A DNA stretch of 50,774 bases, taken from positions 1 to 50,774 of IMG/VR virus record IMGVR_UViG_3300025093_000029; one strand, given 5' to 3'. Under the pieces are notes generated by a model that did no database searches, was not told the origin of the DNA, and saw nothing but the letters and a program-made list of their open reading frames with translations. A program made the position numbers and the translations under genes. This stretch comes from a virus. Position 1 is the stretch's first letter. Every line of letters begins with the position of its first letter. Positions 30,831 through 38,972 of the stretch are shown here, piece after piece.

Positions 30831-31739
30831 TTATTGAATCCTACTCATCCAGACCAACTTATCATTGTTGGTGTTAAAGATATCATTGAATAAAGCGGAG
30901 TTAATTTGACCACTCTCAATAAAGTTACTAGGTACCAAACCACTAAAGTCACCACCAATCGTATAGAAACCGTATAAAGTCATTTCAGACATGTTGTTAC
31001 CGATTATATTGGATAGAGTATAATTAGTAGTTGTACCACCGTTTATGGTGTATTGATTATTAGACACAAAGTGAAGTGTATCATTTGGGTAATTGTTAGA
31101 GAACCCATCATAGTATTTAGTTACAACCCACTTAGTCCCAACGATAGCGTTTTCTTCGGTAGACTGAGTAATTAAGCCACCATAGGTATAACCATACAAA
31201 GCGTTTGGTTGACAGCTAGTACAAGTTTCTCCTTGTTTTACAAATGTCAATGTAGAAAAGTAGTTGTAGTTTGCTCCATTAGAAGAAGCGTAACCTTCAC
31301 CCACACGAACAGTTAATATCTCTTCTGTTAATTCTAAAACAATCAAAGAACGAGAACTACCATCTTCTAAACCATTGATAGAAACAATCTCAGTAGTACC
31401 ATTCATTTCATAAGCGTGTTCACCGTTGAGAGTGAAATTAGAGTTACCGAAATTCCAAGTTGTAATATCTTGTACCAAACTATCAAATAAGACATCACTA
31501 CCATTTATTGGTTGTAAATTACTAATATTCTGATTCTCACCAAAATGGTCGTAATAAGACTTATCACCGTTGTCCATGTTTTCTAGGTAAATTCTACCAT
31601 CAGATAAAATCCAATTGTAACCGATTAATTCAGCATTGTTTTCAACGATAACAACATTGTTATCTGGAACTTCTATCACTTCTTTTTCACAAGATACTGA
31701 TAAAAAAATTAGGGTAATAAGGAAGAATAACTTTTTCAT
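30831..31739 (-). CDS. Lipoprotein with beta-rich repeat domains
   Basis: 302 residues. An N-terminal lipoprotein signal peptide (LFFLITLIFLSVSC, lipobox S-V-S-C with lipidated Cys near residue 17) is followed by a flexible E/V/N-rich linker and two lipocalin-like beta-rich regions beginning YNWILSDGRIYLE (about 45-170) and IVGTKWVVTKYYDGF (about 200-302), typical of Bacteroidota surface lipoproteins. A T-C-T-S-C-Q motif joins the two. A phage-encoded lipoprotein could block receptors (superinfection exclusion) as in phage T5, but that is inference. Promoter at 31768-31798. Confidence 0.75.
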   Translation of the reverse strand: MKKLFFLITLIFLSVSCEKEVIEVPDNNVVIVENNAELIGYNWILSDGRIYLENMDNGDKSYYDHFGENQNISNLQPINGSDVLFDSLVQDITTWNFGNSNFTLNGEHAYEMNGTTEIVSINGLEDGSSRSLIVLELTEEILTVRVGEGYASSNGANYNYFSTLTFVKQGETCTSCQPNALYGYTYGGLITQSTEENAIVGTKWVVTKYYDGFSNNYPNDTLHFVSNNQYTINGGTTTNYTLSNIIGNNMSEMTLYGFYTIGGDFSGLVPSNFIESGQINSALFNDIFNTNNDKLVWMSRIQ

Positions 31740-31767
31740 TTTTTAACTATTTTAAAATTTTATAATA

Positions 31768-31798
31768 CAAATATAAGTATTTTATACATATAAAACAA
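31768..31798 (-). promoter_or_regulatory. Minus-strand promoter of the lipoprotein gene
   Basis: CAAATATA (31768-31775) and CAA (31796-31798) on the plus strand, 20 bp apart; a full TTG-N20-TATATTTG on the minus strand. It is independent of the neighbouring plus-strand genes. Confidence 0.7.
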
Positions 31799-31855
31799 AT
31801 TTATTGTTGACAATATTCAAAAAATGTGTATTTTTTATAGTAAAAACTAAAAAAA

Positions 31856-32074
31856 ATGATGAAATATAATAGAGGTGAAGAAGTAAAAATAGTAACATAC
31901 AACCCCCCAATGAAGGCTACTGTAGCAGATTATTATGAACTACCCTTTGAACAAGTACCAATGGATAATATCACTTTGATAAGAAAATACCAAGGAAAAA
32001 ATGTTCCTATAGTTGAGGTTTTTAATAACGGTAAGTTATTATCTTTTGTTGCTGACGTTGTTAAGAAATCTTAA
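31856..32074 (+). CDS. Small hypothetical protein, 72 residues
   Basis: Starts ATGATG at 31856. Probably a small beta-barrel: YNRGEEVKIVTYNPPMKATV, then VPIVEVFNNGKLLSFVADVV. The motif order resembles small SH3-like proteins, but no family is assigned. It begins a plus-strand unit with the membrane gene that follows 9 nt later. Confidence 0.5.
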   Translation: MMKYNRGEEVKIVTYNPPMKATVADYYELPFEQVPMDNITLIRKYQGKNVPIVEVFNNGKLLSFVADVVKKS

Positions 32075-32083
32075 TTTGTTAAA

Positions 32084-32287
32084 ATGTTGATATTAAAGTT
32101 ATTACTTTTTTATTTATTAAGTCTACCTATCTCTCACTTATTATTGGGTAGAATTATTCATTTAGATTATTTATCTACTGAGAAAAAAATTAATAGGTTA
32201 AAGTCTATTTTTTATATCCCACTATTTAATATAGTTGTCTATCTAATTTATTTATTAATAGTAATCGGAAAATTTAAAAGACCTTAG
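32084..32287 (+). CDS. Small membrane protein, 67 residues
   Basis: Two hydrophobic segments (residues 3-24 and 43-62) separated by a charged loop (DYLSTEKKINRLK), with a basic end (GKFKRP). A helical-hairpin membrane protein. Function unknown; its position before the long cassette operon gives no clear hint. Confidence 0.5.
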   Translation: MLILKLLLFYLLSLPISHLLLGRIIHLDYLSTEKKINRLKSIFYIPLFNIVVYLIYLLIVIGKFKRP

Positions 32288-32313
32288 TAATATTTATATA
32301 AAAAGATATAAGT

Positions 32314-32880
32314 ATGAAAAAGAAAGTCATAAAACTTAATGAGTCCGATTTAGAATCAATAGTTAAAAAAATATTAAAAGAAGAAGGTGAAGAAAGAAGT
32401 TCACGTTATATGTTTTTTTCTAATCTAGAACAGATACATAGACAAGCGGCTATGTTGTTAGAAATGGATGAAAATATGTTAGAACAAATTCTAAACAATG
32501 GTCATGATTGGGCACAAGACCACGTAGCTGAGGCAAAAAATAACATGGACCAAGTTTTTGATTTTATTATGAATAAGATTAAAGAACCAGAAGATGTCCA
32601 CGTTGATGTGGTGGAGGAAAAATGGTCTAAAAAATATAAAAAATCAATCGATTGTAATAACCCCAAAGGTTTCTCTCAAAAGGCACACTGTAAAGGTAAA
32701 CTAAAAGAAGGATTAGTTAATGAGGAAGGTAAAAATTGTGCCGATACTGAAAAGGGTTGTATTAGAAAAAGAAAATCTGGTTGGGTTATTTTAAATAATA
32801 AAAAAGGGGGTGTTTGGCGTAAATGTGACTCCAAAAAACACTGTGAAGAAATATTAGATGCGTTTCACGCTAGTAAGTAA
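32314..32880 (+). CDS. Cassette protein with cysteine-rich basic C-terminal modules
   Basis: 188 residues. The N-terminus is the long cassette form KKVIKLNESDLESIVKKILKEEG, ending in L-K-E-E. The middle is helical and acidic (HRQAAMLLEMDENMLEQI). The C-terminus has two short Lys/Cys modules seen in many marine phage proteins: KYKKSIDCNNPKGFSQKAHC, then GCIRKRKSGWVIL...WRKCDSKKHCEEI. They are probably basic binding elements. TATTTATA lies 23 nt before the ATG; this is the first gene of the main cassette operon, which runs to 42936. Confidence 0.65.
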   Translation: MKKKVIKLNESDLESIVKKILKEEGEERSSRYMFFSNLEQIHRQAAMLLEMDENMLEQILNNGHDWAQDHVAEAKNNMDQVFDFIMNKIKEPEDVHVDVVEEKWSKKYKKSIDCNNPKGFSQKAHCKGKLKEGLVNEEGKNCADTEKGCIRKRKSGWVILNNKKGGVWRKCDSKKHCEEILDAFHASK

Positions 32881-32882
32881 TT

Positions 32883-33941
32883 ATGAAAATTAAAGAGATT
32901 ATATTAGAACAACTAATTCTTGAAGCTAAAAAGAAGAAGAAATCTAAAAAGAAGAAAGAAACTAAAAAAGATGCTTGTTACCACAAAGTTAAGTCTAGAT
33001 ATGATGTTTGGCCTTCAGCTTACGCTTCGGGAGCTTTGGTTAAGTGTAGAAAAGTTGGGGCAGCTAATTGGGGTAACTCAAAGAAAGAATCAGAAGAAAT
33101 AGAAAAACACAACTTAATCACTGAAAAAAAGAAAGGTAAAAGAAAGTTAACTAAGAAAGCCAGTTCAGAAACTAACTTAGGTGATTGGTTCAAAAGAAAG
33201 GGAGCGAAAGGTTCTTCTGGTGGTTGGATTGATTGTAACGCTCCTGATGGTAAAGGTGGTTATAAACCATGTGGTAGACAAAAAGGTGAAAAAAGAGCAT
33301 ACCCAGCTTGTAGACCTACAAAGGAAGCTTGTAAAGATAAAGGTAAAGGTAAGTCTTGGGGTAAGAAAGCTAAAAAAGAATCCATATCAGAAGGTTTACA
33401 ATATCATATAAACCATAATATACCTTTAATTGAGAATATCTACAGATGGGGTTCAGAAGAATTCTTTAAAATCATCAACGAAACAAGAGAGTTATATAAT
33501 AAAGGTGAAATAGATTTATGTTTAGTAGATAAAGAACTTATCGAAACCAACATTGGTGAAAAAGTGATGTTCGAGGGTAAAGAAGTATGGTTAGATATTC
33601 CAATGGAAAATACTGAGATACTATCTGAAGACGATAAATTTAAAGGTAAGAAGTCTGGTTCACCAACTAGAGATACTTCTGGTGGGAAAGCTTATAAAGT
33701 TTATGTTGCTGGTTGTACAAAGAAAACTGACTCAAACCCAAGGGGTATTAAATTAGTTAGATTCGGTTCTGGTGGTTTAAAAGCTAAGTTAAGTAATAAA
33801 GAAGCTAAAAAGTCTTACAACGCTAGACACGGTTGTTCTGAAGGTAGACATAATGATAAATGTAAAGCTGGTTATTGGTCTTGTAGACTACCACGCTACG
33901 CTAAAAAATTAGGATTATCGGGTGGTGGTACTTGGTGGTAA
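32883..33941 (+). CDS. Basic Lys/Cys-rich cassette protein with ARHxC/YWSC C-terminal domain
   Basis: 352 residues. N-terminus MKIKEIILEQLILEAKKKKK ends in I/L-L-E-A, the best T4-type cut site here. It is followed by small domains common in marine phages and giant viruses: DACYHKVKSRYDVWPSAYAS, then LVKCRKVGAANWG; NLGDWFKRKGAKGSSGGWID with CGRQKGEKR and ACRPTKEAC; and the C-terminal KLVRFGSGGLKAKLSN...NARHGC...AGYWSCRLPRYAK. The strong basic charge suits DNA binding inside a capsid. The end overlaps the next frame by 20 nt. Domain functions unknown. Confidence 0.65.
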   Translation: MKIKEIILEQLILEAKKKKKSKKKKETKKDACYHKVKSRYDVWPSAYASGALVKCRKVGAANWGNSKKESEEIEKHNLITEKKKGKRKLTKKASSETNLGDWFKRKGAKGSSGGWIDCNAPDGKGGYKPCGRQKGEKRAYPACRPTKEACKDKGKGKSWGKKAKKESISEGLQYHINHNIPLIENIYRWGSEEFFKIINETRELYNKGEIDLCLVDKELIETNIGEKVMFEGKEVWLDIPMENTEILSEDDKFKGKKSGSPTRDTSGGKAYKVYVAGCTKKTDSNPRGIKLVRFGSGGLKAKLSNKEAKKSYNARHGCSEGRHNDKCKAGYWSCRLPRYAKKLGLSGGGTWW

Positions 33942-35502
33942 AATAGAATGTCCTATATGTGATTGGGATTGGAAGGTCGAATCTGATGACGATAGACCCC
34001 ATCTATGCCATCAATGTGGTTATGATTCTAAACTAGGTGACTTTGATGAAGAAGCCCTCAATCAATGGAAAAAAGAAAATGGTTTGTTGGAAGAGGTACC
34101 ACAACCAGGTGAATCATCTGGAACACCAGCCAAATTTAAATCCGATTCTAAACCTATAGAAAAATTTTTGTCGGTAAAACAACTATTACAACAAGTAAAA
34201 GATATTCCTTATTATAAAGAAGTTCTAGAAGATTTAAAAAATGATGACGATTCTTGGGTGGTAACTAAAAAAGTAAAAGAATATGCTAAACACATGATGG
34301 AAAACCCTTCATCGTTAAATGATTTACCCCCTATTATTGTGATAGATGGAAAACTTCAAGATGGAGCTCATAGAATCTCAGCCATTTATTTATTATCTAA
34401 TTTATTAGACCCTAAAAGTGGGTGGGATAAAAAGAAATTAAAAACACATTTTCACAAAAAAGAGGATGTTGTACCATTCCAAGAACAAAAAGAAGAAAAA
34501 TATATAGTCAGAACTTTTTCTGAATCAATTGATGACATGGAATTAGTTTGGCACCGAGATAGAGAAGATAGAATAGTTAAAAGTTTGGGTAACACGGATT
34601 GGATGATTCAAATGGATAATGAATTACCAAGACCTTTAACAGAAATGATTTACATCCCTAAAAACACATACCATAGAGTTATTAAAGGTACTGGTGATTT
34701 AAAGGTGAGAATAAATAAACTATTCACAGAGGAAGAAAAAAAATATAGTACTATATTGATATTTGGACCTCAAGCTGTGGGTAAATCTACAATCACAAAA
34801 AAATTGGGTGAAAAACTTGGGATGAAAGTTATTGGGTCTGATGAGGTAATAGACCAAGGTGATTGGTCATCTGAAAAAATATGGAGCAAGGGTTGGAAGA
34901 TTAGAAAACAAAATGAATATAAAGGCATGATGAAATATTTAAAAAATAATTTGGGTAAACCAGTAATTTTAGATGTTGGTGGCAGTCATGGTGTGTGGGA
35001 TGGTGATATGTTAAATGAAATATTAAGTTTAGTAAAAAACTATGAAAATAGGTTTTTAATTATCCCCTCAAGTAAAGAAGGTGAAAACATAGAATTTTTA
35101 AGAGGTAGATTATTAAAAAGAGAACTGGATGCGATACCATCTAATATTAGATATTGGGAGGCAGTACTTAAAGGTGACGAATCTTTTGGTAAAGATTTTA
35201 ATTCTTATGATAAGAATGAGTTTACTAAAAGACTAGAAATCGCTAAAAAAGATAAGACAAGGGCAACTGAAATGCTTAAATACAACAAAAATAGGTATAA
35301 AGCTTTAAAGAGTGGTGTTGAGTGGATGGAATATGATGATACATCAGATAAAGAATTTGATTGGGATATAAATAAATTGGAAGATTATTCAAAATTTTTT
35401 ATTGATAATATGAAAAATTCTGGAATTGGTAATCATATTATACACAATAAAGGAAAGTCCGGAGAAGAATTAAGTAATGAAATAATAGAAAAATTAAAAT
35501 AA
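33922..35502 (+). CDS. Zinc-ribbon, ParB-like, cupin-like and P-loop kinase fusion protein
   Basis: 526 residues, start GTG 33922 within the end of the preceding gene. Four parts: a zinc ribbon (Cys10, Cys13, Cys29, Cys32); a ParB/sulfiredoxin-like segment DLPPIIVIDGKLQDGAHRIS (135-154); a cupin-like domain with WHRDREDRIVKSL (210-222) and IPKNTYHRVIKG; and a P-loop kinase with Walker A GPQAVGKST (282-290) and a later ILDVGGSHGVWDG. The C-terminus repeats KEFDWDINK, a D-F-D-W-like motif. The overlap could allow translation as an extension of the previous protein by frameshift. The combination is unusual; no substrate is evident. Confidence 0.65.
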   Translation: MVVLGGKIECPICDWDWKVESDDDRPHLCHQCGYDSKLGDFDEEALNQWKKENGLLEEVPQPGESSGTPAKFKSDSKPIEKFLSVKQLLQQVKDIPYYKEVLEDLKNDDDSWVVTKKVKEYAKHMMENPSSLNDLPPIIVIDGKLQDGAHRISAIYLLSNLLDPKSGWDKKKLKTHFHKKEDVVPFQEQKEEKYIVRTFSESIDDMELVWHRDREDRIVKSLGNTDWMIQMDNELPRPLTEMIYIPKNTYHRVIKGTGDLKVRINKLFTEEEKKYSTILIFGPQAVGKSTITKKLGEKLGMKVIGSDEVIDQGDWSSEKIWSKGWKIRKQNEYKGMMKYLKNNLGKPVILDVGGSHGVWDGDMLNEILSLVKNYENRFLIIPSSKEGENIEFLRGRLLKRELDAIPSNIRYWEAVLKGDESFGKDFNSYDKNEFTKRLEIAKKDKTRATEMLKYNKNRYKALKSGVEWMEYDDTSDKEFDWDINKLEDYSKFFIDNMKNSGIGNHIIHNKGKSGEELSNEIIEKLK

Positions 35503-35507
35503 TTACT

Positions 35508-35882
35508 ATGATAAACGTAAGTAGACAAAAAAGATTGATTATTGAAAGGGCTAACAAAAGAATGTTAGGTGAAGCTGAAATGAGTTGTCCTGAAGCAACA
35601 AAAGACAGTGAATTAAATTCAAAGAATAAAAAGAAGATTGCAGAAAACAATCAGTATGGATTACCAACAGAAGAGGCAAAAGAAAAAGGACAAAGTTGTG
35701 CTAACTGTGTTGCCTTTGACATCTCAAAAAGAATGAAAGATTGTATGGACAATCAAACTGGTGAGGTGGGTTACTGTTGGATGCATCACTTTATGTGTTC
35801 TGGTAAGAAATGGTGTGACACTTGGGTAGAAGGTGAACCTATAACTTCTGATGAGAAGTCTTATAAAAAACAAGAAGGGTAA
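35508..35882 (+). CDS. Cysteine-rich cassette protein (HiPIP-like cysteine pattern)
   Basis: 124 residues. N-terminus RLIIERANKRMLGEAEMSC contains an L-G-E-A site, a good T4-type cut. Beyond it the cysteines are arranged as SCANCVAFD, then KDCMDN, GYCWMHHFMC and KKWCDTW, a pattern resembling high-potential iron-sulfur or zinc-binding phage proteins. Such proteins occur in many marine phages. It overlaps the SNase gene by one base (TAATG) and so is co-translated. Metal identity is not shown. Confidence 0.6.
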   Translation: MINVSRQKRLIIERANKRMLGEAEMSCPEATKDSELNSKNKKKIAENNQYGLPTEEAKEKGQSCANCVAFDISKRMKDCMDNQTGEVGYCWMHHFMCSGKKWCDTWVEGEPITSDEKSYKKQEG

Positions 35883-36235
35883 TGTATACTTATAACGCAA
35901 AATTAGATAGAGTTATTGATGGTGATACTGTTGATGCTTTAGTTGATTTAGGGTTTGATACATGGAAGAAAGTAAGAATACGCTTTTATGGTATCGATGC
36001 TTACGAAAGTAGAACCAAAGACTTAGAAGAAAAAGAAAAAGGTCTTGCTGCTAAACAAAGGGTTATTGATATTTTAAAAGAAAATGATAACAAATTTATA
36101 TTGAAGTCTCACGGTGTTGGTAAATATGGTAGGTGTTTGGGTGAGATGTTTGTCAAGACTTTAGGTGAAACATCCTTACAAAAAACATTGGTTGTTGAGG
36201 GTCACGCTGTAGAATATGATGGAGGTAAAAGATGA
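35882..36235 (+). CDS. Staphylococcal-nuclease (SNase/thermonuclease) family protein
   Basis: 117 residues. Catalytic motif IRFYGIDAYES gives Arg34, Asp39 and Glu42 at SNase spacing (Arg35, Asp40, Glu43), with GKYGRCLGE supplying the second Arg84 (Arg87 in SNase). The first strand DRVIDGDTV holds another metal ligand, Asp14. All key residues are intact, so a calcium-dependent nuclease is expected. It has no signal peptide and no cassette, so it would act in the infected cell. It stands inside the cassette operon and overlaps the next gene by 4 nt. Confidence 0.88.
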   Translation: MYTYNAKLDRVIDGDTVDALVDLGFDTWKKVRIRFYGIDAYESRTKDLEEKEKGLAAKQRVIDILKENDNKFILKSHGVGKYGRCLGEMFVKTLGETSLQKTLVVEGHAVEYDGGKR

Positions 36236-36468
36236 GAAATTTAATTAAAAAAATATTGAAGGAAAGTGACTTTGATTGGGCAGGGGGTAATGTACCAGAT
36301 GTTTATAGGGTTAAACATATGAGTAGTGATACTGTTGAGGGTTATTTCACTGAAGAATCTTTTAAAAGGTGGCTTGACCGTATGAATGAGGATAGATATG
36401 GTTATGATAAGGAAATGTATGAACATGAAAGAGAATTTGATTTTGAACTTGTAACAATTAATTGGTGA
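36232..36468 (+). CDS. Short cassette protein, 78 residues
   Basis: Textbook example: MRNLIKKILKE, then SDFDWAGGNV, i.e. an amphipathic helix, L-K-E-S cleavage-like site and D-F-D-W motif. The remaining 60 residues are acidic with aromatic residues (EGYFTEESFKRWLDRMNEDR). Its first 30 bases are nearly identical to those of the genes at 36468 and 41660. It overlaps SNase by 4 nt and the next gene by 1 nt. No other domain. Confidence 0.65.
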   Translation: MRNLIKKILKESDFDWAGGNVPDVYRVKHMSSDTVEGYFTEESFKRWLDRMNEDRYGYDKEMYEHEREFDFELVTINW

Positions 36469-36881
36469 TGAGAAATTTAATTAAAAAAATATTGAAGGAG
36501 GGTGTTGGTGGTAATTATTATTATTTAATAACCACTAAAGACGGTAAGTATTACTTAAATGATGGTGATGGTTTTGATACTCTTGATGAACTGTTCCCTT
36601 TAGATGGGACACTTGATTATGAAGAATTAGATAGGTTACACAACCCAAGTAGTGGAGCTAATAGACTTTTTACATCAAGTGAAAGAGCTGGAAGTGTGTT
36701 AAAAAATCTACCAAAAGCCTATGATGATATTTTGAATAGTCCAGGTTGGTCACAAGACGAGTATTTTCTTCGCCAAAGAAAAGCCCTCATCAATCAAATG
36801 GAAGAATTAGGTTACACTTGGGGTGATTTAGAAGTTAGAGAATATTATTTAGGATTAATACCCACAAATACGAATATATGA
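36468..36881 (+). CDS. Cassette protein, 137 residues
   Basis: ATG 36468 shares one base with the preceding stop (TGATG); upstream TTG 36462 and GTG 36465 are also in frame. MRNLIKKILKE is identical to the preceding protein, followed here by GVGGNYYYLI. The rest is mixed alpha/beta (SGANRLFTSSERAGSVLKNL; YTWGDLEVREYYLG) without a known family. The exact N-terminal match between two adjacent proteins with unrelated bodies suggests that the cassette moves as a unit. Confidence 0.6.
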   Translation: MRNLIKKILKEGVGGNYYYLITTKDGKYYLNDGDGFDTLDELFPLDGTLDYEELDRLHNPSSGANRLFTSSERAGSVLKNLPKAYDDILNSPGWSQDEYFLRQRKALINQMEELGYTWGDLEVREYYLGLIPTNTNI

Positions 36882-37210
36882 AAAACTTGATTAGAAATAT
36901 ATTATTAGAGGAGATAGGTAAAGTTGAGTACCAAATAAGAGACATCGGTGGTCCTGTTTATTATAAACGACACAAAGGTGAGAAATGGTCTTTTATTGAA
37001 GAAGCAGATTTTTATAAAAACTCTAATAAAAATAATCTAGTTAAGTGGGAAGAAAAAAAACCTAAAAAGGGTCCTAAAGTAAAACAAATTGATGTTCCAC
37101 AGAAAGATATCGATACTTTAGAATATTTAAAGATATACTACCAAAACTTATCACCTAATGATTATTCAGTGAGTGTGAAAGAGGGTCAAATTATTATTGA
37201 GATAAAATGA
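36878..37210 (+). CDS. Cassette protein, 110 residues
   Basis: N-terminus MKNLIRNILLEEIGK keeps the amphipathic pattern and ends in L-L-E-E. The body is basic in the middle (KWEEKKPKKGPKVKQIDVPQ) and finishes in a short beta segment (YSVSVKEGQIIIEIK). No known family. Overlaps by 4 nt on both sides (ATGA), so it is part of a coupled series. Confidence 0.6.
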   Translation: MKNLIRNILLEEIGKVEYQIRDIGGPVYYKRHKGEKWSFIEEADFYKNSNKNNLVKWEEKKPKKGPKVKQIDVPQKDIDTLEYLKIYYQNLSPNDYSVSVKEGQIIIEIK

Positions 37211-38883
37211 AAAGTTTAATTAAAAAAATATTAAAAGAGGTGAACACAAAGTCAGAGGTTTACAACATCTTCGAAGAAGAAGAGTTCGACCCATTTGGAC
37301 ATATCACAGACCAAAGTGAAGAGGATTTAGAACTCTCAGAGATGGGTATAGATATGGAAGAAGATTGTGTGTTAGGTTTCTCTAAAAACAATGCTAAATT
37401 AGATTGGCCTTATTTTTCATTACCAGCAGGTTATACTTGTCCATTCGCAACTGTTTGTAAAAACTTTCCAGCTAAATGGGAAGGACCCATCAAAGGTGGT
37501 GAATTTAAAAAACCTTCTTCTTGGGAAAAGAATGTTAAAGCTGGACCCAAAGCTGAAATGATGTGTTACGCAGCTAGAGCTCAAGGACAATATTCAGGGG
37601 CCAATGTACAAGCTTTCAAAAACCTAGATTTAATAAAGAAAATGAAAACCAAGGAAAAGATTGCTGATTTAATAGTTAAATCAATGAAGTACCATGGTTT
37701 AGGTGATATCGATGTTTTAAGAATACATGAAGCTGGTGACTTTTTTAGTCAAGAGTATTTTGACGCTTGGGTAGAAGTTGCTAAGAGAATGCCAAAGACA
37801 CTATTTTACGCGTATACAGTCTCACTACCATATTATATGGCTAGAAAAAATAGTTTACCTAAGAATTTTAAAGTAATTGCTTCAATGGATAAAAATAACG
37901 AAGATTTTATTTTAGATAATAATTTAAGATATTCTAGGGTTGTTAATTCAGTTGAGGAAGCCAAAGAGTTAGGTCTACCAATAGACGTTGATGATTCATT
38001 AGCGTGGGGTTCTGATGATAACTTTGCTTTAATAATACATGGACAACAACCTAAAGGTTCTGAAGCCGCTCAAGCTTTAAAGAAAAACATAGAATCTGGT
38101 TTGTATGATAAGATGAAAAAAATTAAGAAAATGAATATACCTAAAAAGAGTTCTTTAAGAGATAGAATAAAAAAAGAATTAAGAAACGAAGACTTGACTT
38201 ATTGGGGTGTAAAGGATGACAAAATGGGTCCTTTAAAAGAAGATGATTTTTCGTGGACTGATGATAGTAACCTTGATGGTGTTATTTTTAAAAGTAAATA
38301 TAGTCCAGACTTAACCTATATCATTAAAGATGATAATTACTCTACTGTTAGGGTTTATATAAAAGATGGTGAGCATGTTAATAATATTGTAAGGGATTAT
38401 GTTAACCGAAAATTTAAATCTGGAGATTGGTACGTAATAGATGACAAACCTATCAACGAAGAGGAATCAGAATTTGGTTCAGAAAATGATGAGGTAACTT
38501 CATTAAAAGGACATAGAGATTATGATGATTGGGTGTTTGTTCATAGAAATTTAAATAGACCACCCTATTTCTCCATTAAAGCTGGGAAGAGTGGTGGACC
38601 AGTTATTGGTTACGACACAGACCTTCATTTAAAAGATGTGTTATTTAAAGTACAAAAAGGTGGTCAAAGTCGTGTTAGAAAAGAAAAAAGAAAAAATGTT
38701 CACGCTGGGGTTGTTGGTAAAATAGTTAGTTCAGGTGGTCATTACAACACTGATGATTGGGTGTTGATAACTTATAATCCATATAAACATGACTCTTTTG
38801 TTGAATATGAGACAGAAGAACCTATATTTAAAGCGAGTGAAGTTATTTTAAAGAACGAAAGGGAGGTGTGGGCTAAAAAATGA
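37207..38883 (+). CDS. Cassette protein with GP88-like domain and extra C-terminal units
   Basis: 558 residues. MKSLIKKILKEV is followed by an acidic region, then a GP88-type domain (about 50-290): SLPAGYTCPFATVCKNFP, MMCYAARAQGQYSGANVQAF, DVLRIHEAGDFFSQEYFDAW and FYAYTVSLPYYMA, with conserved cysteines. Near residue 315 a second cassette-like helix appears (LRDRIKKELRNED), then KEDDFSWTDDS and two more small beta domains, the last with SGGHYNTDDWVLITYNP. The layout suggests fused units. GP88 proteins are phage-specific; function unknown to me. It overlaps the micro-gene at 38880. Confidence 0.7.
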   Translation: MKSLIKKILKEVNTKSEVYNIFEEEEFDPFGHITDQSEEDLELSEMGIDMEEDCVLGFSKNNAKLDWPYFSLPAGYTCPFATVCKNFPAKWEGPIKGGEFKKPSSWEKNVKAGPKAEMMCYAARAQGQYSGANVQAFKNLDLIKKMKTKEKIADLIVKSMKYHGLGDIDVLRIHEAGDFFSQEYFDAWVEVAKRMPKTLFYAYTVSLPYYMARKNSLPKNFKVIASMDKNNEDFILDNNLRYSRVVNSVEEAKELGLPIDVDDSLAWGSDDNFALIIHGQQPKGSEAAQALKKNIESGLYDKMKKIKKMNIPKKSSLRDRIKKELRNEDLTYWGVKDDKMGPLKEDDFSWTDDSNLDGVIFKSKYSPDLTYIIKDDNYSTVRVYIKDGEHVNNIVRDYVNRKFKSGDWYVIDDKPINEEESEFGSENDEVTSLKGHRDYDDWVFVHRNLNRPPYFSIKAGKSGGPVIGYDTDLHLKDVLFKVQKGGQSRVRKEKRKNVHAGVVGKIVSSGGHYNTDDWVLITYNPYKHDSFVEYETEEPIFKASEVILKNEREVWAKK

Positions 38884-38972
38884 CAGAAATAGTATTATTA
38901 CTATTTTGTTTTATTTTTTTAAGTGTATGTTCATCTCTTGATAATGAAATAAATGAAAATGATGAAGTTTAG
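38880..38972 (+). CDS. Possible lipoprotein-like micro-protein, 30 residues
   Basis: ATG 38880 overlaps the preceding stop (ATGA), as in other genes of this operon, and the frame ends at TAG 38970-38972, 11 nt past the next start. It reads as a hydrophobic segment (IVLLLFCFIFLSVC) with a lipobox-like L-S-V-C, then an acidic tail. It could be a tiny membrane peptide. The coupling is the best evidence; length is too short for more. Confidence 0.4.
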   Translation: MTEIVLLLFCFIFLSVCSSLDNEINENDEV

